Source of the DNA: Bimastos eiseni
Taxonomy: Eukaryota > Annelida > Clitellata > Crassiclitellata > Lumbricidae
Assembly: GCA_959347315.1 (NCBI GenBank)
Contig: OY365810.1
Span: forward strand, 8,373,147 to 8,437,146
Length of the DNA: 64,000 bases
Direction of reading: 5' to 3'
Below, one piece after another: positions 1 to 13,700 of the stretch. Position 1 is the first letter of the stretch. Every line of letters starts with the position of its first letter. A program made the position numbers and the translations under genes. The notes under the pieces were generated by a model, which was given only the letters and a program-made list of their open reading frames with translations, searched no databases and had not been told where the DNA came from.

Positions 1-1570
1 GCATGGCAAGCGACCATCGCTGTGATTTGACTTGATGTGATAGCGTATGTGTTGTGAATTGAAGCGAAGAACATTTGGCTGCGATGTGGGGGCAGTCGTC
101 AGAGGAAAGACCCATCGACGGCTGCAGCGGAGCAAACGAAACGAGAAAATTGTACAACAGGAAATGAAATGAACACCGATACATACAGTTAAGCCTCTTG
201 TTGACTTCATACTTCGCCTAAAGCTTAACATATTACGCTCCTTCACACATATTACGCTCCTTCACACATATTACGCGCATTCAAAAAGAGTGTAGGCGCT
301 TATCTGATTAATGATCATTAACTAATTACAGTTTATAGCACCTCGCAGCAAATGGACTTATTCCTTTCTGCTCTTCCTATTGGCTACATAGTTAACGAAT
401 TAAGCCCTGCAGCTTATTTCATGTATTTCATATTATTCTTCTGTACCAGTCTTCTGTACACACTATATTTATCGTGTATAATGGGTAACTGACTATAGCT
501 GGAAAATTGTCTCTTTAGAGCTTTTTGTTCTGTTGCTTCCACTATTTTTGGTGAATATGTTTTTTCTGTTTCTGAGTTGTCCTGCTATGCTTTGGGATCA
601 ATAAACATTAGTATACGACCATATGTTGAGGTGTTAATTGCGGGAGTGCTATCAGCGTCCCTTTTTATCCCTATGTTTCGATTCCTAACAGTGTAGGCTA
701 ATCATCCTCAGAACTTGGAAGAAATAGGTCAAAGGGGTATATGCAAAATTGTTGTAACGACCAGAACAGTTCCTTGAACTTCTTTCGGCATCGCGTTGTG
801 AATGTTCATAGAAGTTTCCAAGACTGTTACATTGATATTGAACTATCTGCACGCTTTAGACGATAAGTACCGAAGAAGCATCATGAAAAATAATCTCCTC
901 ATTCACTCTGAAGCCATCTTCGTCCTGCAAATGCAAGGGTCTTCGAGTTTCACATAAAATTATCATCTTAAAGAGCTATTAACATTTATCTATAGTGTCT
1001 TCTTTAAATCAACCTGACAATGCTCTGCAATACGTCGCCTCACTTGACCTCATTAATATGCATATACAGTGAGTCCTGCATAATATGTCAAGAAGGCATT
1101 TCTAAAACGTTGAAACCGTGAAGATACCAGCATTCAACGGTTCCAGTTAGGCGCCTGTATTCAGGAACTCTCGGTGTCTAGGAACAGAGTCTCCATTCTA
1201 AAAGTCTCCCCTGGTGAATATATTTCCGAACGGATTCTTCCTTCCACAGACCTGTTTTATTATAAAGTCTCCCTATGGTGCGAAAATATTTTATCATGCG
1301 TTTAAATGATCGCTCCGTGGGGAAACTTTATTCTTTGAGACAGAGCCAAACAAAGTTCTGAAGTTAATGACATTTATAGCAGACGAATATACTAACTTAT
1401 TTGTAAAAACTGTTTGACAGTTTTAAACTATAATATGTCAAAGTAATTGCATGAATTTTTTGAGGAGAATTGTTTTGGGGAGACTTTATGACGTGACACT
1501 GGCTTCACTCAAATCCACTAAATGTTGGTAATCATTCTGGTTCCAGGAATGCAGGGATTTAGTGAATGAA
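1..1570. other. intergenic, no gene seen
   Basis: I see no open frame or splice pattern that looks like a gene. The only structure is a short tandem repeat at about 232-276, where a 19-bp unit (ATTACGCTCCTTCACACAT) occurs twice followed by a partial copy. Confidence 0.6.
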
Positions 1571-1576
1571 ATAAAC

Positions 1577-1775
1577 ATGAAGGAAGGATTAGCGTGGTAA
1601 GGAGAGATAGTGGAAGGGATGAAAGGAGGAAGGCAGAAATTCAGGGAAGAAAGGGTTGTTGAAGGAAGGGGCAAATGAAAGGATGGTAAAAATAGAAGGA
1701 AGGTGGAAAGAGAGAGAGAGAGTGGGAAAATGAAGGGAGTCGGAAGGAGGAATTTCTCTTTTCTCTTTCTCTATA
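1577..1775. repeat. polypurine tract
   Basis: The plus strand is almost pure A/G for about 200 bp, with GGAAGG and GAGAGA runs. The open frames on the other strand (Ser/Phe/Pro rich) are composition artefacts. Confidence 0.7.
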
Positions 1776-2219
1776 GGACGAACGCAAGAGGAAGGATTGG
1801 ATATAGGCATCCGACAACGCTGCAGACACGGCATAAAAGCTGCCAGAAAACAACCTAATCATGGTGCCATATATAGACACTCAGATAGTGTATACATCTA
1901 TGCATATAGCTTAATGTTAAACCGTGCTTAGCATAACTCTGCATATGCATACGTGAATGCATACACGGCAATTCTAATCTCAGCCTATATGTAGATATAT
2001 GCTTTCATGGGTATATATATATAGATATTAGATGCTACATATATATATACTATATGTTGCATATGGGAGCATGTACATGTATATTATGCATCGGGTGATG
2101 AAATCACGAGGAGACATATAATTACGTGGCGCCAACTATCGTCCAATTTACGCCGAGCGACGGATACTAACGCCAGCGATGAAATCCCAGAGAACAGCAC
2201 GACGTCAGCAAGGTGAAAA

Positions 2220-2380
2220 AAGACGCTATATATAATGTACATCATATATATATATATATATGATATATATCCATGCATGTGATATTAGGCCTATATACTA
2301 GCGGGTGTCAAATACATGGATACTTGTGCATATATATAAATAATGTATTCAAATATATATATATATATATGACCGTAATT
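2220..2380. repeat. TA dinucleotide microsatellites
   Basis: Two (TA)n runs lie near 2243-2262 and 2352-2372. Similar runs occur at 3308-3340 and 5640-5665. Confidence 0.85.
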
Positions 2381-2576
2381 ATGTATAAATATAGATCCTC
2401 GACATATTATTGTGAATAAAATGCTGTAGAGATTTATGGTAGCACTTAACTGACGCCGGGTCAACACACAGGCTCAAGTAGACAAACACACGAAGACAGT
2501 CACACAAACGATCGGACAGAGACACAGACAGAGACACTGCGCATGCGATAGAGTGAGAGGAAATTGTTACATGTCG

Positions 2577-2830
2577 AATGAATGAATTGTGAATGGATGG
2601 ATGAATGGGTGGATGGATGAATGGGTGGATAGATGGATGGACGGATAGATGGATGGATGAATGATTCGATAGACAGATGGATAGGTGGGTGAATGGATGA
2701 ATTCATGGATGGATGGATGAATTTATGGATTGATGGATAGATGAACGGGTGGATGAATTTGTGTTTGGATAAATAGATAGGTGGAAGGGTGAATAATAGA
2801 ATGAATGGATGGATATATGTGTATATATAC
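2577..2830. repeat. GGAT/GAAT tetranucleotide microsatellite
   Basis: About 250 bp of degenerate GGAT, GAAT and AGAT units. The long minus-strand frame rich in His, Pro, Ser and Ile across it is the translated microsatellite, not a gene. Confidence 0.9.
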
Positions 2831-3042
2831 TTGGGAGAATGGGTTGATATGTGCACGATGGGTGGGTGAGTGTTTGGGAGCGTGTATCCTGTCGTCGTCA
2901 GTTCCAATAATCCGCTTGGGCGCCGTTAAGCTGTCGCAATTTCTGGCTGCCATCTAAAATACGTCCATATGCATTCAGAGCTGCAACGGATCTCTGCTCC
3001 TTCTGCGGCGTGGACCGACTTAGACGCACTCGGTCGTACAAT

Positions 3043-3225
3043 GGAAAGAGCGCTAGATAAATTGGGAACTGCAGACAATGCCTTGGAACCGAGTAACTCC
3101 GAGAGGATGCGCTGTCCTTCGAACGTGTGTCTCAGACAAAGAAAAAGGCGCTAGATTAATTGGGAATCGCAGACAATGCCTTGGAGCTGAATAACTCGGG
3201 GAAGAAGGGCTGTCCTGCGAACTGG
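3043..3225. repeat. two-copy tandem duplication of about 98 bp
   Basis: A segment beginning with GCGCTAGATAAATTGGGAA near 3050 is repeated in diverged form starting near 3148. Both copies continue through GCAGACAATGCCTTGGA and a TGTCCT.CGAAC motif. No coding meaning was recognised. Confidence 0.8.
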
Positions 3226-3305
3226 TAATTATTATCGTTCGATGAAAATAATATCATGTAATGTAATCTTATGAATCCTACAAAGCCTCAGAATAATATC
3301 ACGTA

Positions 3306-3340
<35 letters not shown>

Positions 3341-4319
3341 TACTGTTAGGCCTATATATACATGTATATATATTTTTATATGTACATGTATATATAGACC
3401 AACAGCACTAAGCGATATGCATTTGATAATAATCTATAGCTCTAAAAACACAGGTGTATACGATACGACAAGCGCTGTCAATGATTGATGGTATTACTTA
3501 ACAATTAGCCCGATCCTGACCAATGGCTGTACAGGCGACTGGTGATAAAATCACATTGAAATAATTGAAGCTTAGTCGAGTAGTATTGAATAGTGGTATT
3601 GGAATAAGAGCTAAAATTTTATTTGGAAGTTTAAGCGATTCAATAGCATTATCAGCACTAATTGAAAGCTAGCTTACGTAATGTCAAACTTCATCAGCTA
3701 CGTGAGTTCAAGCTGACAAGCGTGTTATTATGGACCGACTGCAGTCGGTTAACTACAAGATTCTGCTAATGCTAAGCGATTAACCAATAAAATAGCCGTT
3801 ACCATTTCGTCATAGCGAAGTCAGAGCAATAAGGGTAATAATCTCTACAGGCTTTGAAGTACATAAACTTATATCATATGAGAATTACTGCGTAAACAAC
3901 GTAGCAAGTAATGCGTCATATGATAAAATGTTAACGATGATAACAACGAACCTGCAACATTTATGAACATTAAAACTTGAACGCATTCACGGTCGCATCT
4001 ACAACGCAGCGTAGGCCTACACTCAGCATTGTCAAAGAGAGAAGACAAGAAAGGGCATTTAGAAGCTTACTTACATGTAATAACATGCGTTACTCTGTAA
4101 TACTATAATCAATATTTTAAGTAACAATTTTGAACCAAACTAAAAATATAAATAATATTAATAATAATGATTTTAAAAAATCTCATTTGAGCAGTCGGAT
4201 CTTGCCGAGGAATAGAACGTTCCAGATAACCTTCTGTCTCTCGACAGGAATGGTTTTCACGTCTTCAGAGATCAGTATTTACCTCGGGTTCAAAAATAAA
4301 CAATAATAATAAATACCTC

Positions 4320-4680
4320 ATGTAAAAGAAAAATAATAGTAATTATAACAACAACAGCAACAAGAACAACAACAAAAATAATAATAATAATAATATTAAT
4401 TAATAATGATACCTCGTGTAGGAGAAAAAAAGTTATTATAGCAACAACAACCACAGCAGCAAGAAGAAGAACAATAATAATAATAATAATAATAATAGTA
4501 ATAATAATAGTAATAATAATAATAATAATAAATAATAATAATAATTATAATAATAGCAATAACAATAACAATGATAAAAATAATAATAATAACATTAATA
4601 TTAATAACAATAATAATAATAATAATAATAACAATAAAAACAACAATAATAACGACAGTAGCAATAGTCATAATAAGAGT
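4320..4680. repeat. AAT trinucleotide microsatellite
   Basis: About 350 bp dominated by AAT, with AAC and CAA interruptions. The minus-strand poly-Ile/Tyr frame is an artefact of the repeat. Confidence 0.92.
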
Positions 4681-5039
4681 ACTTATAATTAATAGATAGA
4701 CTGACTGATATTTCCTGTTGGGGCTGAGTAGCAGACGATGAGAATTTCGACGACCGTTAGAGCGGAAACGAAGAGAGCGCCGTCATCCATTCTGACCAAT
4801 TACGGAACGCTCCCTGATCATGAAAGACGAAACGGTCCCTGCCATGTGAGCGTCGAATCCTAACACACAGTAAGACCGCTATAGAGTGCTCCCCGTCCTA
4901 GTCGCGGCAGCAAAGCGGCCTGTGACACGGGTGGTGAATCACCCCACTGCCCCGTGACACCAAGGAGCCTTCCTTTCCCGCATCACGACCCCCGTCACAT
5001 CAGAGACCAGCTACCAGTCCTTTTCCCATCGTTTGGCCG

Positions 5040-5555
5040 ATGGTCGGATTGTCATCATATTGCCGAACCGATTTAAACGCAAGCGCCCTAATACCGTTGC
5101 AGCAGCCTGCTCGGTTTGCGCTATGGTTTCACGGCTATTGCGTGTGTCGTGGTCATCGCCTTGCTTATGTTAATCGGAGCCAGGAAGAATGCTCCCTGCC
5201 TCCACCGATGGACGCCGACGATATTAGCATAGCCATAGCCACGGTCTTAGCCTTGGAGGCCACCGCCGCCGCTGCTAAGGCGTTCCAGGAACAGCGCATG
5301 CGGGCTGTTGGTGTTGAGTGCTACAACTCCCTTAGGTCTATCGACCGGCTGATGAATCTGACACCCGCCGCCCAACAATGGTCAAGTGAACGTCGACCTA
5401 CTTTGTCATCCTGCGAAACAACGACGGATTACGGTAATTGTACAGGTTTCTACAGCGCCCATACAGAGTCAGCGCAGACTTGGAATTATTACATGTACAC
5501 ACATTGTTACACAGAGTCGATAGCCTTGCTATATTGCACGTATTATTGCTGGTAA
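5040..5555 (+). CDS. uncharacterised open frame, doubtful
   Basis: A 171-codon open frame in a locally GC-richer stretch. A second ATG at 5211 starts an acidic-then-alanine-rich segment (MDADDISIAIATVLALEAT), predicted helical and ending in QEQRMR, that looks more protein-like than the rest. The C-terminal part is rich in Tyr, Thr and Cys and looks random. No family was recognised. It could be a first exon, with coding ending somewhere after the alanine-rich helix, or a chance frame. No neighbouring exon or poly(A) site was identified. Confidence 0.2.
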   Translation: MVGLSSYCRTDLNASALIPLQQPARFALWFHGYCVCRGHRLAYVNRSQEECSLPPPMDADDISIAIATVLALEATAAAAKAFQEQRMRAVGVECYNSLRSIDRLMNLTPAAQQWSSERRPTLSSCETTTDYGNCTGFYSAHTESAQTWNYYMYTHCYTESIALLYCTYYCW

Positions 5556-7620
5556 ATGGATTCAGTTACGGCAGAGGTATTTTACATGAGCTTATAATAT
5601 ATATTATATAGATACATTATATACACACACATATATATAGTATACATATATATATATATATATAAGACCTCTATATAAATATAATAGTTGTAAAGCGAGT
5701 TTCGTCTACAAGCGTGGATGAAACCCAAAAGAACCATCATTTTATCAATCGCGCAGCGCAGCGCAGCTACACGCAGAAAAGTTACAAATTTGATTAATGT
5801 AAAACATGTATGATTTAGGGTTATACTTTACTGCAGTCTTAAGGAATCAACACACGACATCTCGAGCGATTCAGATTCTTACTTCACCCTATGCGACTTG
5901 CTGATCCAACTTACCATGTCAACGCCCAGTTAGCGAGCACTGGACCCTGGGAGTTCAGTCCCTGGACGGTGGAGTGCGATGTAGAGGCTAGGTCAGTGGA
6001 CTGGATTAGGACACCAGCGGTCATTCGCGGAGTCCACGGGCATTAATTTGCGCAAATTGTTCCGAAGGGAATGGTTCGCTGTCAGCGACAGTTCTATCCA
6101 GGGCACCTACGGAGACGCCTTCATTTCAATGGCAGTTCCAGATTAAGAATTATTATTCAGGCAAAGAGGTCATAGGGTCATTCATTCGCCTCCGAAACGA
6201 TAAGGACCACAACGATCAATGATTCTATCTCAGTTGCAGATACAAATCCATCTTCGCGCTTGATCTCTCGTACAAACGGTTTCACTGATTTGCATTAATT
6301 TTGGTGTCTCTGCGTTACCTGTAGTGAGTCATTGCAGCCTGTTGATAACACTTATATAGAACCAGTAAAATTGTTCATTGTCTGAGGTAGATCATCGCAT
6401 TACCCAATACTTTGTAACGACAAATATGTGTTGTTTGCTCACGGGGAGCTGAAGTTGGTATGCTACTCAATGCATATAAAAATCATCATGATCATCAGTT
6501 GTCGACCCACAGCAATTACCTACATTGTCCTGGGAATGTAGTCAAGTCCTTTGTTCCTCTTAGCGTTAGCCGAAGTGCAAAAAAACTCAATATGATAAGC
6601 GAGTCTATTGAGCCTTTTTTTACAGAGTTCGGTCTCATTTGGTATAGTTTCCGTATCATAAACCTGGCACCTGACCCGCTCATTTACTAGTGATTTTCAC
6701 CGTTCCTACGCGAACGGTCTAACTGTATAGAGGGGAATGTCAAATTATGGTTCAATTGCATGGATCGATTAAAAATCTCTTGCGCTGTCTTTTCCGATGT
6801 GACTGAATTCTGCCTCGACTTCAGAGATGAGACTAACAAGCTTACATATCACTATTACTAATTACTTGTCACAATTCACTACAAAATAAATATTAACCTC
6901 AATTCCACCGCGTGCGCTGTACGCACATCATACGATATACATCGGCTGCTCGTGACACGTTAATACCTAACTATTCGTGTAATTGAATTTTACGCGAACT
7001 AGGAATTCGCATTTATGGCGTAGTTCGTATCGATTTCGTAGAAAACTAACAGTCGCATTCGTCGAATGCAATTGTGTGGCTTGAATAAGTAAAATCCTAA
7101 AACGATAAACTTTTATATCATAGCAAATTGAGGGCACAGCTCATTGCAATGCTTGCTCGGTTTGCTGCATGCAGTTCAAACTTGTTTGCATTAGTAGGTT
7201 ATTTATTGGACAAAGAAGAAAACATTTCGATGCATTATTGAACATGTTGCTCAGGACTACACTGTGAAGCACTAGAGATTGACAAGAATGGGGATAAAGG
7301 ATTGAATTACCACGAAACGGCAACAATTCAGAGAGACAATTTCCTATGAAATTATGGACAGAAATTTGGCGCATACAAGGTGGGTAGATGCTAGATAGGT
7401 TACGAATAACCGTATTGGATATGGAGGAATAGTCGAAGGGAGTTGGTTAGAGCGTGAAATGTGCCAGATGAAGCAGATCAAAGCATGCAACATCACGGAG
7501 GAATCTGATTATTAAACCTGCATGGTATTCAGAATCAATCAAAACGTAGAGCAAGAGAAGGTTGCGAAGTTCGTGTCATTCAGTCTATTAAGGGTGTACT
7601 TCATGGTGAAGTTGACTAGA
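5556..7620. other. intergenic, no gene seen
   Basis: Apart from a TA microsatellite near 5640-5665 I see no supported gene, RNA gene or repeat family here. Short open frames (6460-6690 and 7141-7374) have no recognisable motif. Confidence 0.5.
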
Positions 7621-7640
7621 GAATTAATCAATCAATCAAA

Positions 7641-8134
7641 CAATCAAATCAAACAATCAAATCAAACAATCAAATCAAACAATCAAATCAAACAATCAAA
7701 TCAAACAATCAAATCAAACAATCAAATCAAACAATCAAATCAAACAATCAAATCAAACAATCAAATCAAACAATCAAATCAAACAATCAAATCAAACAAT
7801 CAAATCAAACAATCAAATCAAACAATCAAATCAAACAATCAAATCAAACAATCAAATCAAACAATCAAATCAAACAATCAAATCAAACAATCAAATCAAA
7901 CAATCAAATCAAACAATCAAATCAAACAATCAAATCAAACAATCAAATCAAACAATCAAATCAAACAATCAAATCAAACAATCAAATCAAACAATCAAAT
8001 CAAACAATCAAATCAAACAATCAAATCAAACAATCAAATCAAACAATCAAATCAAACAATCAAATCAAACAATCAAATCAAACAATCAAATCAAACAATC
8101 AAATCAAACAATCAAATCAAACAATCAAATCAAA
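7641..8134. repeat. 13-bp minisatellite, 38 perfect copies
   Basis: The unit CAATCAAATCAAA repeats in perfect register for 494 bp (38 units). The plus strand of the unit has no stop codon in any phase, so a 232-codon frame runs through it encoding a 13-residue repeat of S, N, Q, I and K. The homogeneity and lack of a gene context argue that this is non-coding satellite DNA. Confidence 0.95.
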
Positions 8135-8164
8135 CAGAGGCTCTTTTATGCAGCTGTAGTTTAA

Positions 8165-8260
8165 CCAATAATAATAATAATAATAATAATTATAATAATA
8201 TCAAACAAACAATCAATTAATCGATCAATCAATCGATCGATCAATCAATCAAACAATGAA
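8165..8260. repeat. AAT and ATCA/ATCG simple repeats
   Basis: A short (AAT)n run is followed by ATCA and ATCG tetranucleotide units, directly downstream of the 13-bp minisatellite. Confidence 0.85.
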
Positions 8261-8269
8261 ACTTAATAT

Positions 8270-9840
8270 AGCGCTCCTTCGATATATCTACTCAGAGGCG
8301 CTTCCGATCTGACTCCGGCTAATAAGTGCAGTTTTTAATAATGAGTAGAATGCAGATGAGGTTTTGGGCACAAGGTGAAGTTCTATGGGCATTGAGAATG
8401 GAGATGATGTCTTGCGAGAAAAGAAACTTTCAGCATTGTTCCTACTACAGCAGTCAATTTGAACATATACTATGACAACGAGCGGCCATGATGCATGGAT
8501 AAAAGATTAAGGTGAGGAAAGGTGAGGACCTGAGGAAAAAGAATGTTAAGGATCGAAGTTCACATCAAGAACGAATACACATGTTATGGCGTAGCTATCC
8601 TCGACGATACGTTATCGTCACTGTTAAGAGAAACTTCGCTAGATTTGATATCGTCTATGTTACGCATATGGCTGAGTCGTAAAGACTTTACTTTCTAAAA
8701 GCAATTCGTGTTGAACATTTCATATCGTAGGCCTAATACTTTGTCGATTTGAAGAGTTTGGCCGTACAGTTGCATAAATGTCATTGAGTAACGCATAGGT
8801 TCAAATGTCAATATTTCTGGAGCGATTTTCAACACCGAACTATGCACGAACTACTCCTTCGTTGTACTCAAGCGCTCGATGTAAATCGCTTCGGTTTAGC
8901 GTTCACAGGGGAACGATCATTCGAGTGCAGATTTTACGAACACGTAGTATCAATCCGCTTCGTTTAATATTGGCGTCCATGGACCATTCACCCCTCTATG
9001 GTATATGGAGCAATTCACATCTACCCTATCGAAGTGAGTCAAGTGACAGACGTGGCAAGCAACAGAGTACCAAACATGTTTCATATCCCGACAAATCCTG
9101 CGCATAAAGCGCAGAAATATATCGCTGATATAAATCAAATAAATGCAGAACTTAAGAAAGCACAACTCATTACTCATTGCACCAAAAGAAGTGTGAACAT
9201 TTGGCGTGCTTTTGCTAAACCATCATTCTGGTGAATGCTAAGAAATTGATTGGCATATTCATAGCTCTCTACAGTGTCAAGGCCTAACACCGAAAATAGG
9301 AATCGCGCCAGCGTCAGAATAATTTCCCCACTGGACGCAGATTTATCAACAATGTCCATCTGCCTAGGTCGTTGGTGGTCGGTGAATAGCCAACATCTAT
9401 GGAAAATAACAAGTGACTTTTACTGAGTATGTTTTCTTTGCAATATTAGCGATAATAAATGCCTATAATTATGATAACAAATGATTTTTTGAGTTCAATT
9501 GTTCATCTCCATATATTCAAAACTAGAAAAATTTGATATGTTATATTATTATTGTTATAATATCATACACAATAATCTTTGCGAAGGGAAACGAAAAGGT
9601 CAGGTTACGAATTGTCATCAGAATCTGAAAGAGGTTCAGGATAATAAAACACTAATGTTCACCTTAAAAATACAAGATATGAAAATACAACTTTCTAATA
9701 TCTATAAGAAATGTGTGTACATAGAATATGAAAACAGAAATTTATAGCCATGTTACAGAGTTATATATAACATGTAATAGGCTAAATAGAAAATATATCC
9801 ATAATTTATCTATTGTTGACATGATTTCAGTTCTCGGTCA
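8270..9840. other. region downstream of TRIM gene 1, no gene seen
   Basis: Open frames here are short and unrecognised. This stretch would contain the 3' UTR and poly(A) site of the minus-strand TRIM gene 1; I could not single out the poly(A) signal. Confidence 0.4.
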
Positions 9841-9841
9841 A

Positions 9842-10704
9842 TTATTTAAAATTGAAAATAAAAATTCGTTGACTGTTTGATTCGTTGTCGGCTACAAACA
9901 TTCGACCATTCGACTCATCCAGAAGAATCCTCCATGGAGCCAGTAGTCCGTGCTTCTGCTCTTTTGGGAAAATTTCTCTCCGATATTCCAAATCTTGATC
10001 CAATAACAATAGTCTGCGGTTCAACTGATCAGCGACCATCACAAATCCATTTCCGTCAACGAACAAATAGACTGGAACATCCATATGTCCGGTGGTTGAT
10101 CCACGTTTTCCGCCGAATTCCTTTTTAAGTTTTCCATCTGCATCCACTACACACACTCTGTGAAGATCATCTTTTGTTGAGCCATGGCTGACCAAGAAAT
10201 GACCATTTGGCAGCTGTATGGCATGATTTGGAAATCGAATACCAGCGTCTGAGAGATTGATTTCACTGATCAATTGTCCATCTGGCGAATATTCATTAAG
10301 TTTATGTTTATTAAAAACAGTTAAAACGACATTTGATTGATCTGTGACAGACAGACCCCATCCATATTCGCATCCTGTCGACCAATTCTTTATTAATTTT
10401 CCATTTGGATCAATTCTCAAGATTTCTTTAGACTGGCCATCGCCTTTGTAATCGAAAATGTACAAACATTTATTTTTATTGCAGGATCCTATATCCCTTG
10501 CATAATTTAATTCCTTCAAATGCCATCGCCGAGTCAAACTGAATTTCATGGAATCGTAAACTTCAACTTCTGAACTTTCGTCTCTAATGGCAAACAATTC
10601 GTCGTCTAATATCGCTAACCCACTGATCGCTTTCCTTTTCTCATCTCCGTTTTTTCCTCTGATCGTCTGAACCAGGACTGGATCGGGATTGTATCGAAGC
10701 TCAA
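9842..10704 (-). CDS. TRIM gene 1 exon 4 (NHL propeller, stop codon)
   Basis: The exon opens after ATCTTCAG in phase 1 and ends at TAA (9842-9844); 287 codons. It contains several NHL/propeller blade motifs, such as FVDGNGFVMVADQLNRRLLL and ILLDESNGRMFVADNE near the end. The C-terminus IFIFNFK is nearly the same as in TRIM gene 2 (ILIFNFK). Confidence 0.88.
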
Positions 10705-13700
10705 CTGAAGATATAAATAACAGACTAGGAATTATTTCTAAATTTAATTTTCAGGACTCTGCTTTAACTTAAGATTGACCAAGACTGTTGTCACATGCAA
10801 TAGAACAGCTCGAATAGAAGACTGGCGGTTGCGACACTGATGACGAAGGGGAAAAAATGCAAATCAACGCATAGAAAGGCAGAAAAAGAGAGCTACTCGG
10901 AGACACATCGACACATAGGCCTACAAGAGACAAAGGCACACAGAAGAAGACACAGATTAATAGGAATCGGTTCTACGTCTTTTGATCGCCCGTCAGTTGA
11001 TCCCCGTCAATTGATCTCTCGTCAATTGATCCTCTGCCTATTGAACCTAGCCCAATGCATACAACATTCATGTTCCACTAGCGATCTTCTCCATTTATCA
11101 AAAGAACGATGTAACAGAGCACGAAATCTTAAATAGATAAGATATTGCAAAAGCGTAATTGAGATTCATAATATGATTAATTTATGAGTATAAAGTCCTA
11201 GGCATAAGTGTCTATGCATGGGATAAATGAGCCATTGCTCGGAGATATAACAGAATCTCCGACCGGGCGCAGGCGTTTAAAGCGCGGTTGACACAAGTCT
11301 GTGACGAAACATACTCTTATAGTCCGTCCTGGACGAGTGACACGAAACCTGGACGAGTGACGTGAACCCTGGGCATCACTTTGTTATTTTCCAACTCTGA
11401 AAAATCAATCTTTTGTTTACTAACGGTCTCAGCTACAAGTCAGTGACGCGCAGCCTACAGATTCATTTAGGACGAATAGGCAGGGGATCAACTGACGAGG
11501 GATCAATTGACGCAATACCATAGGATCAATGCAATCGGTTGCATTCCCAGGGTCATCGAGTAATAGAGTATGGAATGCCGCTGAATTCAAAAAGTTTGGT
11601 ACACTTTACAATCAATTATAAACTGCACGCATTAACATTCGGTTTGTTTAAAAATATGTTTAATTGCTTTATGAACAACAAAATACAATATAGCAATAAA
11701 CATTACAGTTAGCACACTTACAGCATATAAGAACAATAATTGCTTTTGAAGTATAACCGCCACCCATTAGACTTACTCATTATTTTGACCATCGCCCCAA
11801 AGGTAATAAATAAATAAGTAGGCCTAAATCAGAAAATTGCTTTCCACAAAGCAACTTTAGATAAACCGCTAATTTTTGGTATATGAAAAGGCTTAAAATA
11901 ATGTAATTGTTTAAGACCATGCCAATGTACACAATTCAATTTTACCATTTCATCGTGTGCATATTGAAAGTTTTGATGCCAATACAAGAGTTCATTGCGT
12001 CAATTCCTCTGATTGAGGGAGGCAAACCCTCGATTCGAAGTGTCAGGAAGGACAAAATATTTCCCCCAAAGACTATAAAATCACCCTACCTGAAATTGAA
12101 CCTTCCCCTATCTGGATACCCCTGAAAGAGTTAATGTAATACTGCATTATTGCAATATCGCGTTGAATAGTCGCTTGTAAAGTACATAAGATGTGATTTT
12201 ATAAATTGATACAAATTTCGAATGAGACGGACAAATTGAAAGCAGAACTTCAATTTGAAGCGATGCTATATTCAGCGCTCATGGGTTTTCTCTGTTCCAC
12301 TATTAAATGGCAGTTTTAAACTCCTACCGAGTAATCTTCGCTTTTCTTCTGCGTGTGCGATCATCAACTGTTCCTTCGCGATCTTCTCTTGCTTCAGTTT
12401 CTCTTCAAGATTCGAAACCGTGTTTCTGTTCTCTGTAACGACAACGGTTACAGTCACCGGTGTCACACCCAGCCGGGCTACTGGACCACTGAGATGGGCA
12501 GAGGGGCAAATGTCTACGAGTACCCGGCGATTTTTAGGAGCCCGGACAGGAACCGCAATCAACTAACAAAGCATATTATAATCAGTTAAGCAAAGTTAGT
12601 GATCCACCGACTGAGAGTTCACGAAAACGAAACCTTTAAATGGTAAATCTAGAAGATCAGCCAGTTAATACAGATAGGATGGACTCAGGAATTTGAAAGG
12701 GCATGTCCTGACCAAAAACCGAAACGTCGTAAATATGTGACCCAGCAACAGAAAGGGTATTCATTATTTATAACTCTACAGAAGTCTCAACTCCTTATTC
12801 GCCCACTGCAACCCAAAATACTACCCTTTAGTCAACCGCTACAGAGGCTAATACCTCTGTAGCGGTGTCTCGCATCCTGATTGCATTCGGCATTACGTTT
12901 TGTTAGCTGGGAAGCCACGCGAATACAAGATATGTGCGTAATGTTAGCCTCTTTCAATAATGAACAAAATATTTGAATGTTCACTGTACAGTGTGTAGGC
13001 TACACTAAATTATCTTCTCATTATCGATGGGACTTCGACCGGACATCTCACATTGACAACGATTCTCGCAAACGATTTCACTGGAGATCGATACGGCCCT
13101 TATTAGTACCAATGCGCTGTGCATTGTAATAATTGAGCTATCAAGTATTTGAATTGATCAAAGGTAGGTCATTATTTCATTTTTATTACCTGTTTTCGTC
13201 GTCTCCAGTTCTCCTTTGATTTTTACGACGTCGTCATCTAGGGTCCTGAGTGTTGCTTTATGCGTGTTCAATTCGTGTACGAGTTTGCTGTCACTGGCTC
13301 GAAGCGAGCTGTTGATAGTTTTCTCTCTGCTTAGTTCCTTTTGCAGTTTATCGTTGTTAGTTTGAAGTGCATCATTGGACCAATTCCTTGCATCTAATTC
13401 CTGCTTAAGTTTTCTGTTGTGGACCTGAAGTGTGTTGTTGGTTTTTTCATTGCTGTCCAACTCCTGCTCCAGCTTTTTTATGTGTGCACCACTGTTTGTT
13501 CTTTCCTTCCTCAGTTCTTCTGCCAACGTCTTATTAGTCTGTATTTCATTCTGAATGCTGGCTTTGAGCTCCTCGTTTGCTATTAGTAACTTCTTATTGT
13601 TTGTCTTCTCGCTTTCAATTTCTGTTCTCATCAGATGAATTTCGTTACTCTGTTCTGTTAAGATACTTTGTTTACTTCTTCTCCTTGGTTTAGATTGACT

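Noticed and set aside
2500..2907. 135-codon minus-strand frame rich in His, Pro, Ser
   Set aside because: Translation of a GGAT tetranucleotide microsatellite.
4396..4671. poly-Ile/Tyr frame
   Set aside because: Translation of the AAT microsatellite.
7522..8220. 232-codon plus-strand frame rich in N, Q, I, K, S
   Set aside because: It is the translated 13-bp minisatellite; perfect units and no gene context.
232..8260. Possible CRISPR-like or phage-like direct repeats
   Set aside because: Repeats are contiguous tandem units without spacers in a eukaryotic genome.
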